Positions 29,762 to 46,377 are shown, counted from the first letter of the stretch. The stretch is 64,000 nt of DNA from Allosphingosinicella indica (GCF_900177405.1 NZ_LT840185.1:2161501-2225500), one strand, 5' to 3'. The notes: generated by a model from the letters alone, not told the origin. Numbers and translations are program-made.

Positions 29762-31003
29762 TCAGGCGTCGTCGTCCGCGTCGAGCCCGTAGGCGGTGTG
29801 GAGGACGCGCACCGCCAGCTCGGTATACTCCTCGGCGATCAGCACACTCACTTTGATCTCGCTGGTGGTGATGGCGAGGATGTTGATCCCGCGATCAGCG
29901 AGCGCGCGGAACATCTGCGCCGCGATACCGGCGTTGGATCGCATGCCGACGCCGACCGCCGAGACCTTGACGACATTGGTGTCGGTCAGCACCTCGCCGA
30001 AGCCGACCTCGCTCTTGATCCGCCCCAGCACCTCGGTCGTCTGCGGCAGGCTGGCGGTGGGGACGGTGAAGGTCAGCACCGAGGGCTCGCCGGCGCGCGG
30101 CACCGACTGGACGATCATGTCGACGTTGATATTAGCCTCGGCCAGCGCGCCGAAGATCGCCGCCACCGCACCCGGCTGATCGGGGAGGCCGGTGAGCGTT
30201 ACCCGCGCTTCGTTCTTGTCATAGGCGATGCCCGTGATGAGCTGACGTTCCATGTCCAATTCCTCGATCCGATCGTCGTCGACGATCATCGTTCCCGGCT
30301 TGTCCTCGAAGGACGACAGCACCGTCACCGGCATCTTCTCGCGCATCGCGAGGCCGACCGAGCGGGTCTGCAGCACTTTTGCGCCGACGCTGGCGAGCTC
30401 CAGCATCTCCTCATAGGTGACGGCGGCGAGCTTGCGCGCCCGCGGCACGATGCGCGGATCGGTTGTGTAGACGCCGTCGACATCGGTATAGATGTCGCAG
30501 CGGTCGGCGCGCATCGCCGCGGCGAGCGCGACTGCCGACGTGTCCGATCCGCCGCGCCCGAGCGTCGCGACGCTGCCATCGGCGGCGACGCCCTGGAAGC
30601 CGGGGATGACGGCGATGCCCCCGCCGTCGAACACGCGTTCCAGCACGTCCACGTCGATCCCGTCGATCAGCGCCGCCGAATGCGCGGGGCTGGTGCGGAT
30701 CGGGAGCTGCCAGCCCATGTAGCTGCGCGCATTCAGCCCCATACCCTGTAGCGTGATCGCGAGGAGACCGCTCGTCACCTGCTCGCCGCTCGCAACGACG
30801 ACGTCATATTCGCGCGGATCGTAGAGCGATGCGGCTTCGCGGCAGAGCTGGACGAGCCGGTCGGTCTCGCCCGCCATTGCCGAAACGACGACGGCGACCT
30901 GGTTGCCGGCCTCCGCCTCGCGCCGAACCAGCCCCGCGACGTGGCGGATGCGCTCGATCCCCGCCATCGAGGTGCCGCCGAATTTCATCACGATGCGCGC
31001 CAT
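29762..31003 (-). CDS. lysC: Aspartate kinase
   Basis: The enzyme phosphorylates L-aspartate, the first step to lysine, threonine and methionine. The protein has 413 residues from the ATG at 31003. The catalytic domain has the signature IVMKFGGTSMAG, AVVVSAMAGETDRL, and ATLGRGGSDTSAVALAAA. The C-terminus has two ACT regulatory domains (about 265-400), including VPRAGEPSVLTFTVP. Feedback inhibition by lysine and threonine is expected from the single-domain type with two ACT modules. Upstream starts at 31063 would add 20 residues before the K-F-G-G-T motif and are rejected. Confidence 0.95.
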   Translation of the reverse strand: MARIVMKFGGTSMAGIERIRHVAGLVRREAEAGNQVAVVVSAMAGETDRLVQLCREAASLYDPREYDVVVASGEQVTSGLLAITLQGMGLNARSYMGWQLPIRTSPAHSAALIDGIDVDVLERVFDGGGIAVIPGFQGVAADGSVATLGRGGSDTSAVALAAAMRADRCDIYTDVDGVYTTDPRIVPRARKLAAVTYEEMLELASVGAKVLQTRSVGLAMREKMPVTVLSSFEDKPGTMIVDDDRIEELDMERQLITGIAYDKNEARVTLTGLPDQPGAVAAIFGALAEANINVDMIVQSVPRAGEPSVLTFTVPTASLPQTTEVLGRIKSEVGFGEVLTDTNVVKVSAVGVGMRSNAGIAAQMFRALADRGINILAITTSEIKVSVLIAEEYTELAVRVLHTAYGLDADDDA

Positions 31004-31091
31004 GCGCGGTGCTGATAGGTGCGGCGGGCGGCGAGGGCAATCTCCCTTCACCAGCTTCGACAAGCGCCGCGCGAGCGATTAGGAAGAGGCC

Positions 31092-31817
31092 ATGAGCACG
31101 CAGCCGAACACGATCGATCCCAAGGAAGCCGGGCATTTCGGAAAGCTCGCGGCAGATTGGTGGAATCCCAAGGGTAGCTCGGCGATGCTCCACAAGATGG
31201 GGCCGGCGCGGCTGTCCTACATCCGCGACCGCATCGATCATCACTGGAACGCCGATGAGACCGGCCGCCATCCGCTCAAAGGCAAGCGCGCCGCCGATGT
31301 CGGCTGCGGCGCCGGCCTGATCGCGGAGCCGCTCGCCCGCCTCGGCGCGGCGGTGACGGGCGTCGATGCAGCGGCCGAGAATATCGCGGTCGCACGGCTC
31401 CACGCGGAGGGGCAGGGGCTGGCGATCGACTACCGGCAGGGCAGCGTCGATACGCTGGAGCCGCGGGCCTACGATCTCGTCACCTCGCTGGAGGTAGTCG
31501 AGCATGTCACCGATCCCGCGGCCTTCGTCGCCGGGCTCGCGGCGGCGCTCGCGCCGGGCGGTCTGCTGATCCTCTCGACGCCGAACCGGACGGCGGCGTC
31601 GCGGCTCCTGATGGTCGGACTCGCCGAGGCGACCGGGCGGATCCCGCGCGGGACGCATGATTGGGATGCCTTCCTGACGCCCGAGGAGCTGGCCAGGCTG
31701 GTTAAGGATGCCGGGCTGGAAGTCACCGACGTGACCGGCCTCGCCTTCAGCCCGACGCGGGGCTTCACGCTCTCGGACAATAAGGCGCTGGATTATTTCC
31801 TGACCGCGAAGCGCTGA
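31092..31817 (+). CDS. ubiG: Ubiquinone biosynthesis O-methyltransferase UbiG
   Basis: UbiG carries out both O-methylations of ubiquinone synthesis. The protein has 241 residues. The N-terminal EAGHFGKLAADWWNPKGSS is diagnostic of UbiG. The SAM motifs are ADVGCGAGLIAEPLARLG and EVVEHVTDP, and the C-terminal GTHDWDAFLTPEEL is also family-specific. It is transcribed divergently from lysC and ends 1 bp before the convergent serine hydrolase. Together with coq7 it shows an aerobic quinone pathway. Confidence 0.95.
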   Translation: MSTQPNTIDPKEAGHFGKLAADWWNPKGSSAMLHKMGPARLSYIRDRIDHHWNADETGRHPLKGKRAADVGCGAGLIAEPLARLGAAVTGVDAAAENIAVARLHAEGQGLAIDYRQGSVDTLEPRAYDLVTSLEVVEHVTDPAAFVAGLAAALAPGGLLILSTPNRTAASRLLMVGLAEATGRIPRGTHDWDAFLTPEELARLVKDAGLEVTDVTGLAFSPTRGFTLSDNKALDYFLTAKR

Positions 31818-31818
31818 T

Positions 31819-33177
31819 CTATTTCAGTGCCGCCAGCACTTCGGCGGTAAATTTGGCGATGTCGAAGGGGGAGCCCGCGGGATCTTCGCCGCGGCGGACG
31901 ATGACGGTCTCTCGGCTCGGCACGATGACGACATATTGCCCGCGATTGCCGAAGGCGGCGTAGGCGTCGGTGGGGACGCCCGGCGAGCGGTTCAGCAGCC
32001 AGAAGGTCGCGCCATAGCCGAACTCGCGGTCATCGGGCTGCGGGCCGGATGGCGTCGTGACATATTTTACCCAGCCTTCGGGCAGCAGCCGCGTGCCGTT
32101 CCAGACGCCGTCGTTTAGATAAAGCATCCCGAACCGCGCAAGATCGCGCGCCGTGGACCAGACTTGGCTCGACAGGATGTAATTGCCGCGCCAGTCAGTT
32201 TCCGCGACGGTGTGCTTCATGCCGAGCGGGCCGAACAGCGATTGCGGCAGCCGGGCATAGCGCACGTCTCCCATGGCCTCGCGGAGGGCACGCATGGCGA
32301 GCAAAGTATCGTTGTTGGCATAGCGATAGACCGTACCCGGCCTGGCCGCGACGGGCCAGTTCGTCGCCTCGTCGGTGACCGCGACGCCGCCGAAATAGAG
32401 CGCGTCGGTGCGGTTGCCTGCCGTATCGCTGCCGAGCCCGCTCGCCATACGTAAAAGGCTGTCGAGCGTGATCGGCGCGCGCGGATCGGCGCGGTCGCGA
32501 TGCCATTCGGGGATGGCGGCGGGGCGATCGGGCTCGACCGCGCCCTGATGCACTGCAATGCCGGCCATGGTCCCGGCAAGGCTCTTGGCGACCGACCAGG
32601 TGCGGTTGGAAACGAAGGGGCCGAAGCCGTCTGCATAGCGCTCGGCGATAACCGTGCCGTCGCGAACAACGACGACGCCAACGCTGCGCGTGCCGGCGCC
32701 GAATCCGTCGGCGTCGAACGCCTTAGCGACTGCGCGGGCGAGCGATGCCGGCGTTTTTGGAGCGATGCCGCCGTCACCCTGCGGCCAGGGGCGGGGATCG
32801 GCCCCGGCGGGCGGGACGGGCCGGTCGTGCGCAATCGCTGCGGCACTCCAGCCGACCGGCCAGTTGATGCAGCCCTGGCCAGCGACCCAACTCGCGATCC
32901 GCGGCGCGCCCGCGCCGTAGGAGACGCTCACCGTCCCGCGCTCGCGGTCGACATTCGCCTTCAGCGTGTCGACGATCGGCTGATACTCGCGATAGATGCC
33001 CTTCAGCTCGACCGCCTCGACCTGCGCTTCGGTGCGGCCGGCGTTGAAGATGCCGGAGCAGAGCATCGAAGCCTTGTATCCCGCCGCGATGGCGCGATCC
33101 ATTTCGCTCGGCGCAGCGGCTGCGGTGGCTGGGGACTGGAGAGCGAGAAGGGAGGCGGCGAGCGTCGGGCTAATCAT
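31819..33177 (-). CDS. Serine hydrolase, beta-lactamase/esterase fold (class C-like)
   Basis: The protein has 452 residues with an N-terminal signal (ASLLALQSPATAAAA). The catalytic S-x-x-K motif is in RTWSVAKSLAGTMAG (about residue 200), the Tyr-x-Asn motif in VYRYANNDT, and a late GNRGQYVVIVP segment stands for the third element. It most resembles the EstB / 6-aminohexanoate-dimer hydrolase group of periplasmic esterases and peptidases, not a true antibiotic-degrading lactamase. The substrate is unknown. It overlaps the upstream rarA end by 8 bp. Confidence 0.85.
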   Translation of the reverse strand: MISPTLAASLLALQSPATAAAAPSEMDRAIAAGYKASMLCSGIFNAGRTEAQVEAVELKGIYREYQPIVDTLKANVDRERGTVSVSYGAGAPRIASWVAGQGCINWPVGWSAAAIAHDRPVPPAGADPRPWPQGDGGIAPKTPASLARAVAKAFDADGFGAGTRSVGVVVVRDGTVIAERYADGFGPFVSNRTWSVAKSLAGTMAGIAVHQGAVEPDRPAAIPEWHRDRADPRAPITLDSLLRMASGLGSDTAGNRTDALYFGGVAVTDEATNWPVAARPGTVYRYANNDTLLAMRALREAMGDVRYARLPQSLFGPLGMKHTVAETDWRGNYILSSQVWSTARDLARFGMLYLNDGVWNGTRLLPEGWVKYVTTPSGPQPDDREFGYGATFWLLNRSPGVPTDAYAAFGNRGQYVVIVPSRETVIVRRGEDPAGSPFDIAKFTAEVLAALK

Positions 33178-34492
33178 CCTGCCGCTTCTGCCTCAGGCTG
33201 TCCCAATAGGCCAGCCGCTCGGCGATCTTCGCCTCGAACCCGCGCGGGGAGGGCGCATAGAAGCTCTGCGGCGCCATCTCCTCGGGCCAGTAATCGTCGC
33301 CCGAAAAGCCCTCCGGCGCGTCATGGTCGTAGGCATAGCCCTGGCCATAGCCGATCTGCTTCATCAGCTTGGTCGGTGCGTTGAGGATATTCTTGGGCGG
33401 CATCAGCGATCCAGTCTCGCGCGCCGACCGCCACGCCGCCTTCTGAGCCATGTAGGTCGCGTTCGATTTGGGCGCGGTGGCGAGATATAGGCACGCCTGG
33501 ACGATCCCCAATTCGCCCTCCGGCGAGCCGAGGAAATCATAGCTGTCCTTCGCCGCGATGCATTGGACGAGCGCCTGCGGATCGGCGAGGCCGATGTCCT
33601 CGACCGCGGCGCGCGTCAGGCGACGCAGCAAGAAGAGCGGCTCCTCGCCGGCGACCAGCATCCGCGCGAGATAATAGAGCGCCGCTTGCGGATCGGAGCC
33701 GCGGATCGCCTTGTGGAGCGCGGAAATGAGGTTGTAATGCCCCTCGCGATCCTTGTCGTAGACCGCGACGCGCCGGTGCAGCAGCGCCGACAGGCCGGCC
33801 GGATCGAGCGGCTCTTCCAGCGCGATCGAGAACAGGGTCTCGGCCTGGTTGAGCAGGAAGCGGCCATCGCCGTCGGCGGTCGCGAGCAGCGCGTCGCGCG
33901 CCTCAGGTGTGAGCGGCAGCGGGCGTTCCATCAGGGTTTCGGCGCGGTCGAGCAGCAGGCCGAGCGCGCGGGCATCGAGCCGATTGAGGATCAGCACCTG
34001 CGCACGGCTCAGCAGCGCGGCATTAAGTTCGAACGACGGGTTCTCGGTCGTCGCACCGATCAGCACGACGGTGCCGTCCTCGACATAAGGCAGAAAGCCG
34101 TCCTGCTGTGCGCGGTTGAAGCGGTGGATCTCGTCCACGAACAGCAAGGTCTGACGCCCGATCCGGCGATGCTCCTTCGCTTCGGCAAATACCTTTTTGA
34201 GATCGGCAACACCCGAGAAAACAGCCGAAATCGCCACAAAGCGCAGGCCGACCGCGTCGGCGAGAAGCCGGGCTATCGTCGTCTTGCCGGTGCCGGGCGG
34301 CCCCCACAGGATGATCGACGACAATTTGGCCGCCGCGACCATCCGCCCGATCGCGCCGTCGGCGCCGGTGAGATGCTCCTGGCCGACGACATCCGCGAGC
34401 GTGCCGGGCCGCAGCCGATCGGCAAGCGGTCCTCCGGCGTCCGCCGCAGCGGCCGGGGAGGCAGGAGGATCGTCGGCGAAGAGGTCGGCCAT
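33170..34492 (-). CDS. rarA: Replication-associated recombination protein RarA (MgsA)
   Basis: RarA is an AAA+ ATPase related to clamp loaders that acts at stalled replication forks. The protein has 440 residues: an N-terminal RLRPGTLADVVGQEHL, Walker A GPPGTGKTT near residue 65, Walker B LLFVDEIHRFN, sensor 1 GATTENPSFELN, and the C-terminal MgsA domain with AALYYLARML and NPKNIL-like segments. Length is typical. It overlaps the serine hydrolase gene by 8 bp, so the two probably share a transcript. Confidence 0.95.
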   Translation of the reverse strand: MADLFADDPPASPAAAADAGGPLADRLRPGTLADVVGQEHLTGADGAIGRMVAAAKLSSIILWGPPGTGKTTIARLLADAVGLRFVAISAVFSGVADLKKVFAEAKEHRRIGRQTLLFVDEIHRFNRAQQDGFLPYVEDGTVVLIGATTENPSFELNAALLSRAQVLILNRLDARALGLLLDRAETLMERPLPLTPEARDALLATADGDGRFLLNQAETLFSIALEEPLDPAGLSALLHRRVAVYDKDREGHYNLISALHKAIRGSDPQAALYYLARMLVAGEEPLFLLRRLTRAAVEDIGLADPQALVQCIAAKDSYDFLGSPEGELGIVQACLYLATAPKSNATYMAQKAAWRSARETGSLMPPKNILNAPTKLMKQIGYGQGYAYDHDAPEGFSGDDYWPEEMAPQSFYAPSPRGFEAKIAERLAYWDSLRQKRQDD

Positions 34493-34561
34493 CGCCGATA
34501 GATAGGATCGACGCCGCCGCGAGCCAAATTTCGCCGGTCCCTTGTCGGTCGCGATAACACA

Positions 34562-34571
34562 AGATATATCT
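34562..34571. promoter_or_regulatory. Palindrome upstream of the PadR gene
   Basis: AGATATATCT is a perfect 10-bp palindrome 31 bp before the PadR ATG, in a short AT-rich island in an otherwise GC-rich stretch; a related GGATATAA follows at 34583. PadR proteins bind ATGT/ACAT-type AT-rich palindromes near their own promoters, so this is a possible autoregulatory site or the -10 region. Confidence 0.4.
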
Positions 34572-34602
34572 AAGATCGACTCGGATATAAAGGATTGGAA
34601 CT

Positions 34603-35229
34603 ATGGGTTGGCATCACAAGCGCGGTTGCGGCGGCCACGGACGCGGACGATTTCCAGCGGCGGTTCTAGCCATGGGCTGGGGCGGCGGGCCGCGTGGCGG
34701 CTTCGGCGGCGGATGGGGTGATTGGGGCGCGGACTTCGGCGGTCGCGGCGGCGGCAGCCGCGGCCGGCGACGCATGTTCGAGAGCGGCGAGCTGAGGCAT
34801 GTCCTCCTGAAGCTCATCGCCGACGAGCCGCGTCATGGCTATGACCTCATCCGCGCGATCGAGGAACTGACGCATGGCGCCTACGCGCCGAGCCCCGGCG
34901 TCGTCTATCCGACACTCACCATGCTCGAAGACATGGGGCTGATCGAGGAGGTGAAGGCCGAGGGATCTCGCAAGGCGTTCACCGCCACCGCGGAAGGCCG
35001 CGCGCATCTCGAGGAACGTGCGGACGAGGTCGAAGCGCTGCTGGCGCGCCTGTCCGATGCGGGGGCCGAACGCAAGAAGACCGGCAAGGCGCCGATCCGC
35101 CGCGCGATGGGCAATATCGCATCGGTCCTCTTCCACCGCCTCGCGCGCGAGGACGTAGACGACGACACGCTGCACGAGATCGCCGCGATCATCGACGAAG
35201 CCGCGAGCAAGATCGAGCGGCTGAAATAA
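34603..35229 (+). CDS. PadR family transcriptional regulator with Gly-rich N-terminal extension
   Basis: The protein has 208 residues. The winged helix begins FESGELRHVLLKLIADEPRH and continues with GYDLIRAIEELTHGAY, SPGVVYPTLTMLEDMGL and GSRKAFTATAEGRAHL, which is the PadR core. A helical C-terminal domain (about 145-208) mediates dimerisation. The first 55 residues are unusual: MGWHHKRGCGGHGRGRF has His and Cys that could bind metal, followed by a Gly/Arg/Trp-rich stretch. Similar extensions occur in other alphaproteobacterial PadR proteins. AGGA is 8 bases before the ATG. The regulated genes are not clear; the broken DUF2218 gene follows by 20-80 bp, and the two are typically paired. Confidence 0.88.
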   Translation: MGWHHKRGCGGHGRGRFPAAVLAMGWGGGPRGGFGGGWGDWGADFGGRGGGSRGRRRMFESGELRHVLLKLIADEPRHGYDLIRAIEELTHGAYAPSPGVVYPTLTMLEDMGLIEEVKAEGSRKAFTATAEGRAHLEERADEVEALLARLSDAGAERKKTGKAPIRRAMGNIASVLFHRLAREDVDDDTLHEIAAIIDEAASKIERLK

Positions 35230-35249
35230 GCGGCGCGAGCATTGCCTCC

Positions 35250-35519
35250 GTGCCGACCGCGAGCGGCAGCCGCTACCTGCAGTAGCTCTGCAAACATTGG
35301 GCGCACAAGATGCCGGTTGAGTTCGACAAAAGGGAAGGGCGGGTGTCCTTTCCGAGCGGCGCTGTGGCGTTCATGACTGCGGAGCCGGACGCGTTGCAGG
35401 TGCGGATCGAGACGCCGGACGGCGTCGAGCTCACCCAAATGCAGGACGTAGTGGCACGGCACCTCGATCGCTTCGCGTTCCGCGAGGTGCCGCTGGCGTT
35501 CGACTGGCGCCCGGCCTAG
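35250..35519 (+). pseudogene. DUF2218 protein interrupted by an in-frame amber codon
   Basis: The open frame from ATG 35310 gives 69 residues (PVEFDKREGRVSFPSG, then LDRFAFREVPLAFDWRP), which is the C-terminal two-thirds of DUF2218. In the same frame upstream the sequence reads VPTASGSRYLQ, TAG at 35283-35285, LCKHWAHK, which is the conserved family start with the second Gln of the usual RYLQQLCKHW changed from CAG to TAG. The frame also has ATT at 35241 where a start codon would be expected. So either the gene is decaying, the TAG is suppressed, or the assembly has an error. If only the ATG at 35310 is used, the Cys/His/Trp core is lost. The stop overlaps the convergent glycosyltransferase end by 4 bp. 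Confidence 0.7.
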
Positions 35520-36664
35520 CGGCCGCGGCGTTTCAGCACGTCGAGATAGCCGTCCACCAGCGCCTGGTTGACCTCGTCCCAGCCGCTGTGGGCCGTCGCT
35601 TCGAAGCCCGCCCGCCCGGCAGCGCGGCGGGCTTCGTCATTCTCGCAATAGAAAGCGAGCGCGTCGGCGAACTGCTCGACCGCGCCGGGGGTTACCAGCG
35701 TACCCGTGACGCCGTCGCGTACCAGACTTTCGCTGCCGGTCGCGCGCGCGGCGACGACGGGTAGCCCCGCCGCCATCGCTTCCTGCGTCACATTGCCAAA
35801 CGTCTCGGTGATCGACGGGTTGAACAGCATGTCCATCGACGCGACCGCACGGCCGAGATCGGTGCCCTGCTGGAAGCCCGCGAACACACCGTCGGGCACA
35901 TGCTCCCGGAACCACGGGCCGGCGGGGCCGTCGCCGACGATCAGCACGCGGTGCGCCACGCCGCGCGCCTTGAGCGCCTTCACCGCAGCGGCGAAGACGT
36001 CGAGACCCTTCTCCATCACCAGCCGGCCGACGAAGCCGATCGCGACCTCCTCGTCGCCGATGCCGAGCGATCGCCGCCATGCGAGATCGCGGCGGCCGGG
36101 ATCGAACATCGTCCGGTCGATGCCGCGGGTCCAGATACCGACATGGTCGTTCATCCGCTGTGCGCGCAGAAGCGTTGCCATCGAATCCGAAGGCGCGAAG
36201 ATCGCGTCGCAGCGGCGGTAGAAGCGCCGCAGCGCGACCAGCATCGGCGGTTCGAGGAAACCGAGACCGTAATAGCGGGGGTAGGTCTCGAAACGGGTGT
36301 GCACCGATGCGACCGCAGGCAGACCCATCCTCTGCGCCATCGTCACCGCGCGGTGGCCGAGTATCTCCGGGCTGGCGACATGGACGATATCGGGCCGGAA
36401 GGCGCGGACGTCGCGCTTGACCGAGGCGGGGATAAATAGCGGCGCGCGATATTCGCTGCGACCCGGCAGCGGCAGGGACGGGATCGAGACGAGATCGCCG
36501 GTCGGCGGGAAAGCGGGGGTGTCGGTGGTCGGCGAGTAGATGCGGACCGCGGCGCCCTTCTTCAGCAGATAGCCGACCAGCCGGTTGAGCGCCTGGTTCG
36601 CCCCGTCGCGGACGTAATTGTAATTGCCGCTGAAGAGGGCAATCCGAAGGTCCGAGGCGTCCAT
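35516..36664 (-). CDS. Family-4 glycosyltransferase
   Basis: The protein has 382 residues from the ATG at 36664. It has the GT-B fold: an N-terminal acceptor domain beginning ALFSGNYNYVRDGANQALNR and containing DIVHVASPEILGHRAV, and a C-terminal nucleotide-sugar domain with IGFVGRLVMEKGLDVF, VGDGPAGPWFRE and the E-x7-E motif in PSITETFGNVTQEAMAAG. It resembles the mannosyl- and glucosyltransferases (MgtA/PimB-like) that work on glycolipids at the inner face of the membrane. In a sphingomonad, a role in glycosphingolipid or exopolysaccharide synthesis is possible but not shown. An in-frame upstream start at 36700 adds 12 residues without family similarity. Confidence 0.85.
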   Translation of the reverse strand: MDASDLRIALFSGNYNYVRDGANQALNRLVGYLLKKGAAVRIYSPTTDTPAFPPTGDLVSIPSLPLPGRSEYRAPLFIPASVKRDVRAFRPDIVHVASPEILGHRAVTMAQRMGLPAVASVHTRFETYPRYYGLGFLEPPMLVALRRFYRRCDAIFAPSDSMATLLRAQRMNDHVGIWTRGIDRTMFDPGRRDLAWRRSLGIGDEEVAIGFVGRLVMEKGLDVFAAAVKALKARGVAHRVLIVGDGPAGPWFREHVPDGVFAGFQQGTDLGRAVASMDMLFNPSITETFGNVTQEAMAAGLPVVAARATGSESLVRDGVTGTLVTPGAVEQFADALAFYCENDEARRAAGRAGFEATAHSGWDEVNQALVDGYLDVLKRRGR

Positions 36665-36709
36665 CGCGGCGCCGATACAGGTTGGCCCGGGCTCTGCCAA
36701 TGCTGTGGA

Positions 36710-36814
36710 TCAGTCCTCGTCGCGGCGGCGCGGCAGGCGGCGGATGCGGCGGATCGCACCCAGCATCGGCAATACCAGCAGCGCGAGCGCGAGAATGGCG
36801 ATCAGGCTCTTCAT
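36710..36814 (-). CDS. Small membrane protein of 34 residues
   Basis: This short ORF reads MKSLIAILALALLVLPMLG, then a basic Arg/Pro-rich tail ending RRDED. One hydrophobic segment of about 16 residues is followed by a positively charged cytoplasmic tail (IRRIRRLPRRR). GGAG is 5 bases before the ATG, a good Shine-Dalgarno. It lies between the rpoC terminator and the glycosyltransferase gene and is on the same strand as both. Coding potential is supported by the start, spacing, signal-anchor layout and a clean stop. I do not know a named family; it could act as a membrane-bound accessory to the glycosyltransferase 46 bp downstream. Confidence 0.6.
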   Translation of the reverse strand: MKSLIAILALALLVLPMLGAIRRIRRLPRRRDED

Positions 36815-36826
36815 CTTCGCTCCATA

Positions 36827-36867
36827 ACGAAACGCCCCGCCGGATCGCTCCGGCGAGGCGCTCGTTT
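36827..36867 (-). terminator. Hairpin after rpoC
   Basis: Read on the minus strand, a long GC-rich stem (CGCCTCGCCGGA / TCCGGCGGGGCG with one mismatch, loop GCGA) is extended by GAAA/TTTC. It starts about 18 bp after the rpoC stop and ends before the small-protein gene. There is only a short T-run (TTTCGTT), but position and strength fit termination of rpoBC transcription. Confidence 0.65.
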
Positions 36868-36884
36868 CTGCGCAGGACTAAGGG

Positions 36885-41153
<4,269 letters not shown>

Positions 41154-41167
41154 GTTTCGCTCCAGTT

Positions 41168-41268
41168 CCCCTCTCGCTTGCGGGAGGGGTTAGGGGAGGG
41201 CGTGTCAGTGTCGGGAAGAGCCTCGCCTTACAGGCCCTCCCCCAGCCCCTCCCGCGAGCGGGAGGGGG
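41168..41268. repeat. REPIN-like palindromic repeat between rpoB and rpoC
   Basis: The 34-bp left arm (41168-41201) and 35-bp right arm (41234-41268) are inverted copies with only a few mismatches, separated by 32 bp. Each arm also carries a palindrome, CCCCTCTCGC TT GCGGGAGGGG and CCCCTCCCGC GA GCGGGAGGGG. This is the layout of a REPIN, that is two REP sequences in inverted orientation, as found between genes in many Gram-negative genomes. It leaves only short sequence for the rpoC ribosome-binding site. Confidence 0.75.
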
Positions 41269-41275
41269 GCAAGGT

Positions 41276-45436
<4,161 letters not shown>

Positions 45437-45463
45437 GGAAATGTTGTCGCCTCGCTTGCCTTG

Positions 45464-45479
45464 CCCGGCCGTTGCCGGG
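45464..45479 (-). promoter_or_regulatory. Small hairpin in the rpoB leader
   Basis: CCCGGC, loop, GCCGGG (6-bp stem, 4-base loop) lies 28 bp before the rpoB ATG on the minus strand. The leader has no strong Shine-Dalgarno close to the ATG. The element may affect translation or mRNA processing between the rplL and rpoB parts of the locus. Evidence is only the inverted repeat. Confidence 0.3.
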
Positions 45480-45694
45480 ATCGATTCGGGCGCGCCAAAC
45501 GCAAAAAGCCGCGTGCTTTCCATGCCGGAAAACCGCAGCTTGCAGCGTCTGTGAAGCCACAACCAATCCATGCGTGGGGCGCGCTGCGCGACGGCGCGAC
45601 CTGTTCCGAAAGGCTGGGCGAGCCGGCGATGTAGGAAATGTGGCCTGCGATGTCAAACCGCGATAGCCTTTTCGGGGGGAAGGAAAGGACAGCG

Positions 45695-46283
45695 ATGACG
45701 GTCAGGCGGATCGCCGCGAGTTTGGTTGCGGCTCTCGCGGCGAGCGGGGTTCTGCTCCACTTCGTTGATCTGCTGCAAGCCGGGCGAAGTGCTGTCGACG
45801 CGGTCTGGACGATGCTGCGCTTCTTCACCATCCGCACCAACCTGCTCGCGCTGGCGCTTTTCACGCGTAGCGCCGCCGATCGCCGCGCATTCCACCGGTT
45901 GCAATGGGAAGCGGGCGTTGCGCTTGCGCTGCTGCTCGTCGGGCTGGTGTACGCCTTGGTGCTGCAAGGCTTGGTGGAACTGACGCCGTTGGGAATAGTC
46001 GCGAACGCCCTCGTCCATCAGGCCACTCCAGCCGCCGCGGCACTGTTCTGGCTTTTCCTGACACGAAAGGGCGCGCTGACCTTTCGTTTGCCGTGGCTCT
46101 GGGCACTCTATCCGCTGACTGGCGCGGGGCGCGATCGACGGGCGATATCCTTACCCGTTCATCGACGTCGCGCGCATCGGTTATGGCGCAGCGAGCGGCA
46201 ATGCAGCGTTCGTCGCGATCGCCTTCATCGCGGCCGGACATGGGCTGGTCGCAATCGATAGGGTCCTCTCGCGAAGTCGGTAA
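45695..46283 (+). pseudogene. Pr6Pr/FAR-17a-like membrane protein with a frameshift
   Basis: The frame starting at ATG 45695 (good upstream AAGGAAAGG) gives MTVRRIAASLVAALAASGVL with membrane segments, FFTIRTNLLALALFTRSAAD and PWLWALYPLTG, the usual order in the Pr6Pr family. It then changes: the same frame ends at 46261 in a basic, unconserved tail, while the +1 frame contains RGAIDGRYPYPFIDVARIG and runs on to the stop at 46281-46283. The YPYPF motif is diagnostic of the family and belongs in this protein. The break is near 46120-46135. About six residues that normally separate YPL and RGA also seem to be missing. This looks like a small deletion with a frameshift, or an assembly error. Confidence 0.65.
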
Positions 46284-46377
46284 CGGAAGTTCGATTCATC
46301 GTTCGTCAACCACGATTCAACGTGGAATCTGCGGCGAGCCGAGCCCGGACGGCCGTGAAAATCATTGTGCCCCTGTT

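Noticed and set aside
31819-33177. Antibiotic-resistance beta-lactamase
   Set aside because: S-x-x-K and Y-x-N motifs fit the esterase/peptidase branch of the family. There is no support for lactam hydrolysis.
45638-46261. Intact 207-residue Pr6Pr protein
   Set aside because: The first frame ends in a basic unconserved tail, while the conserved YPYPF part is in another frame. A frameshift is the better explanation.
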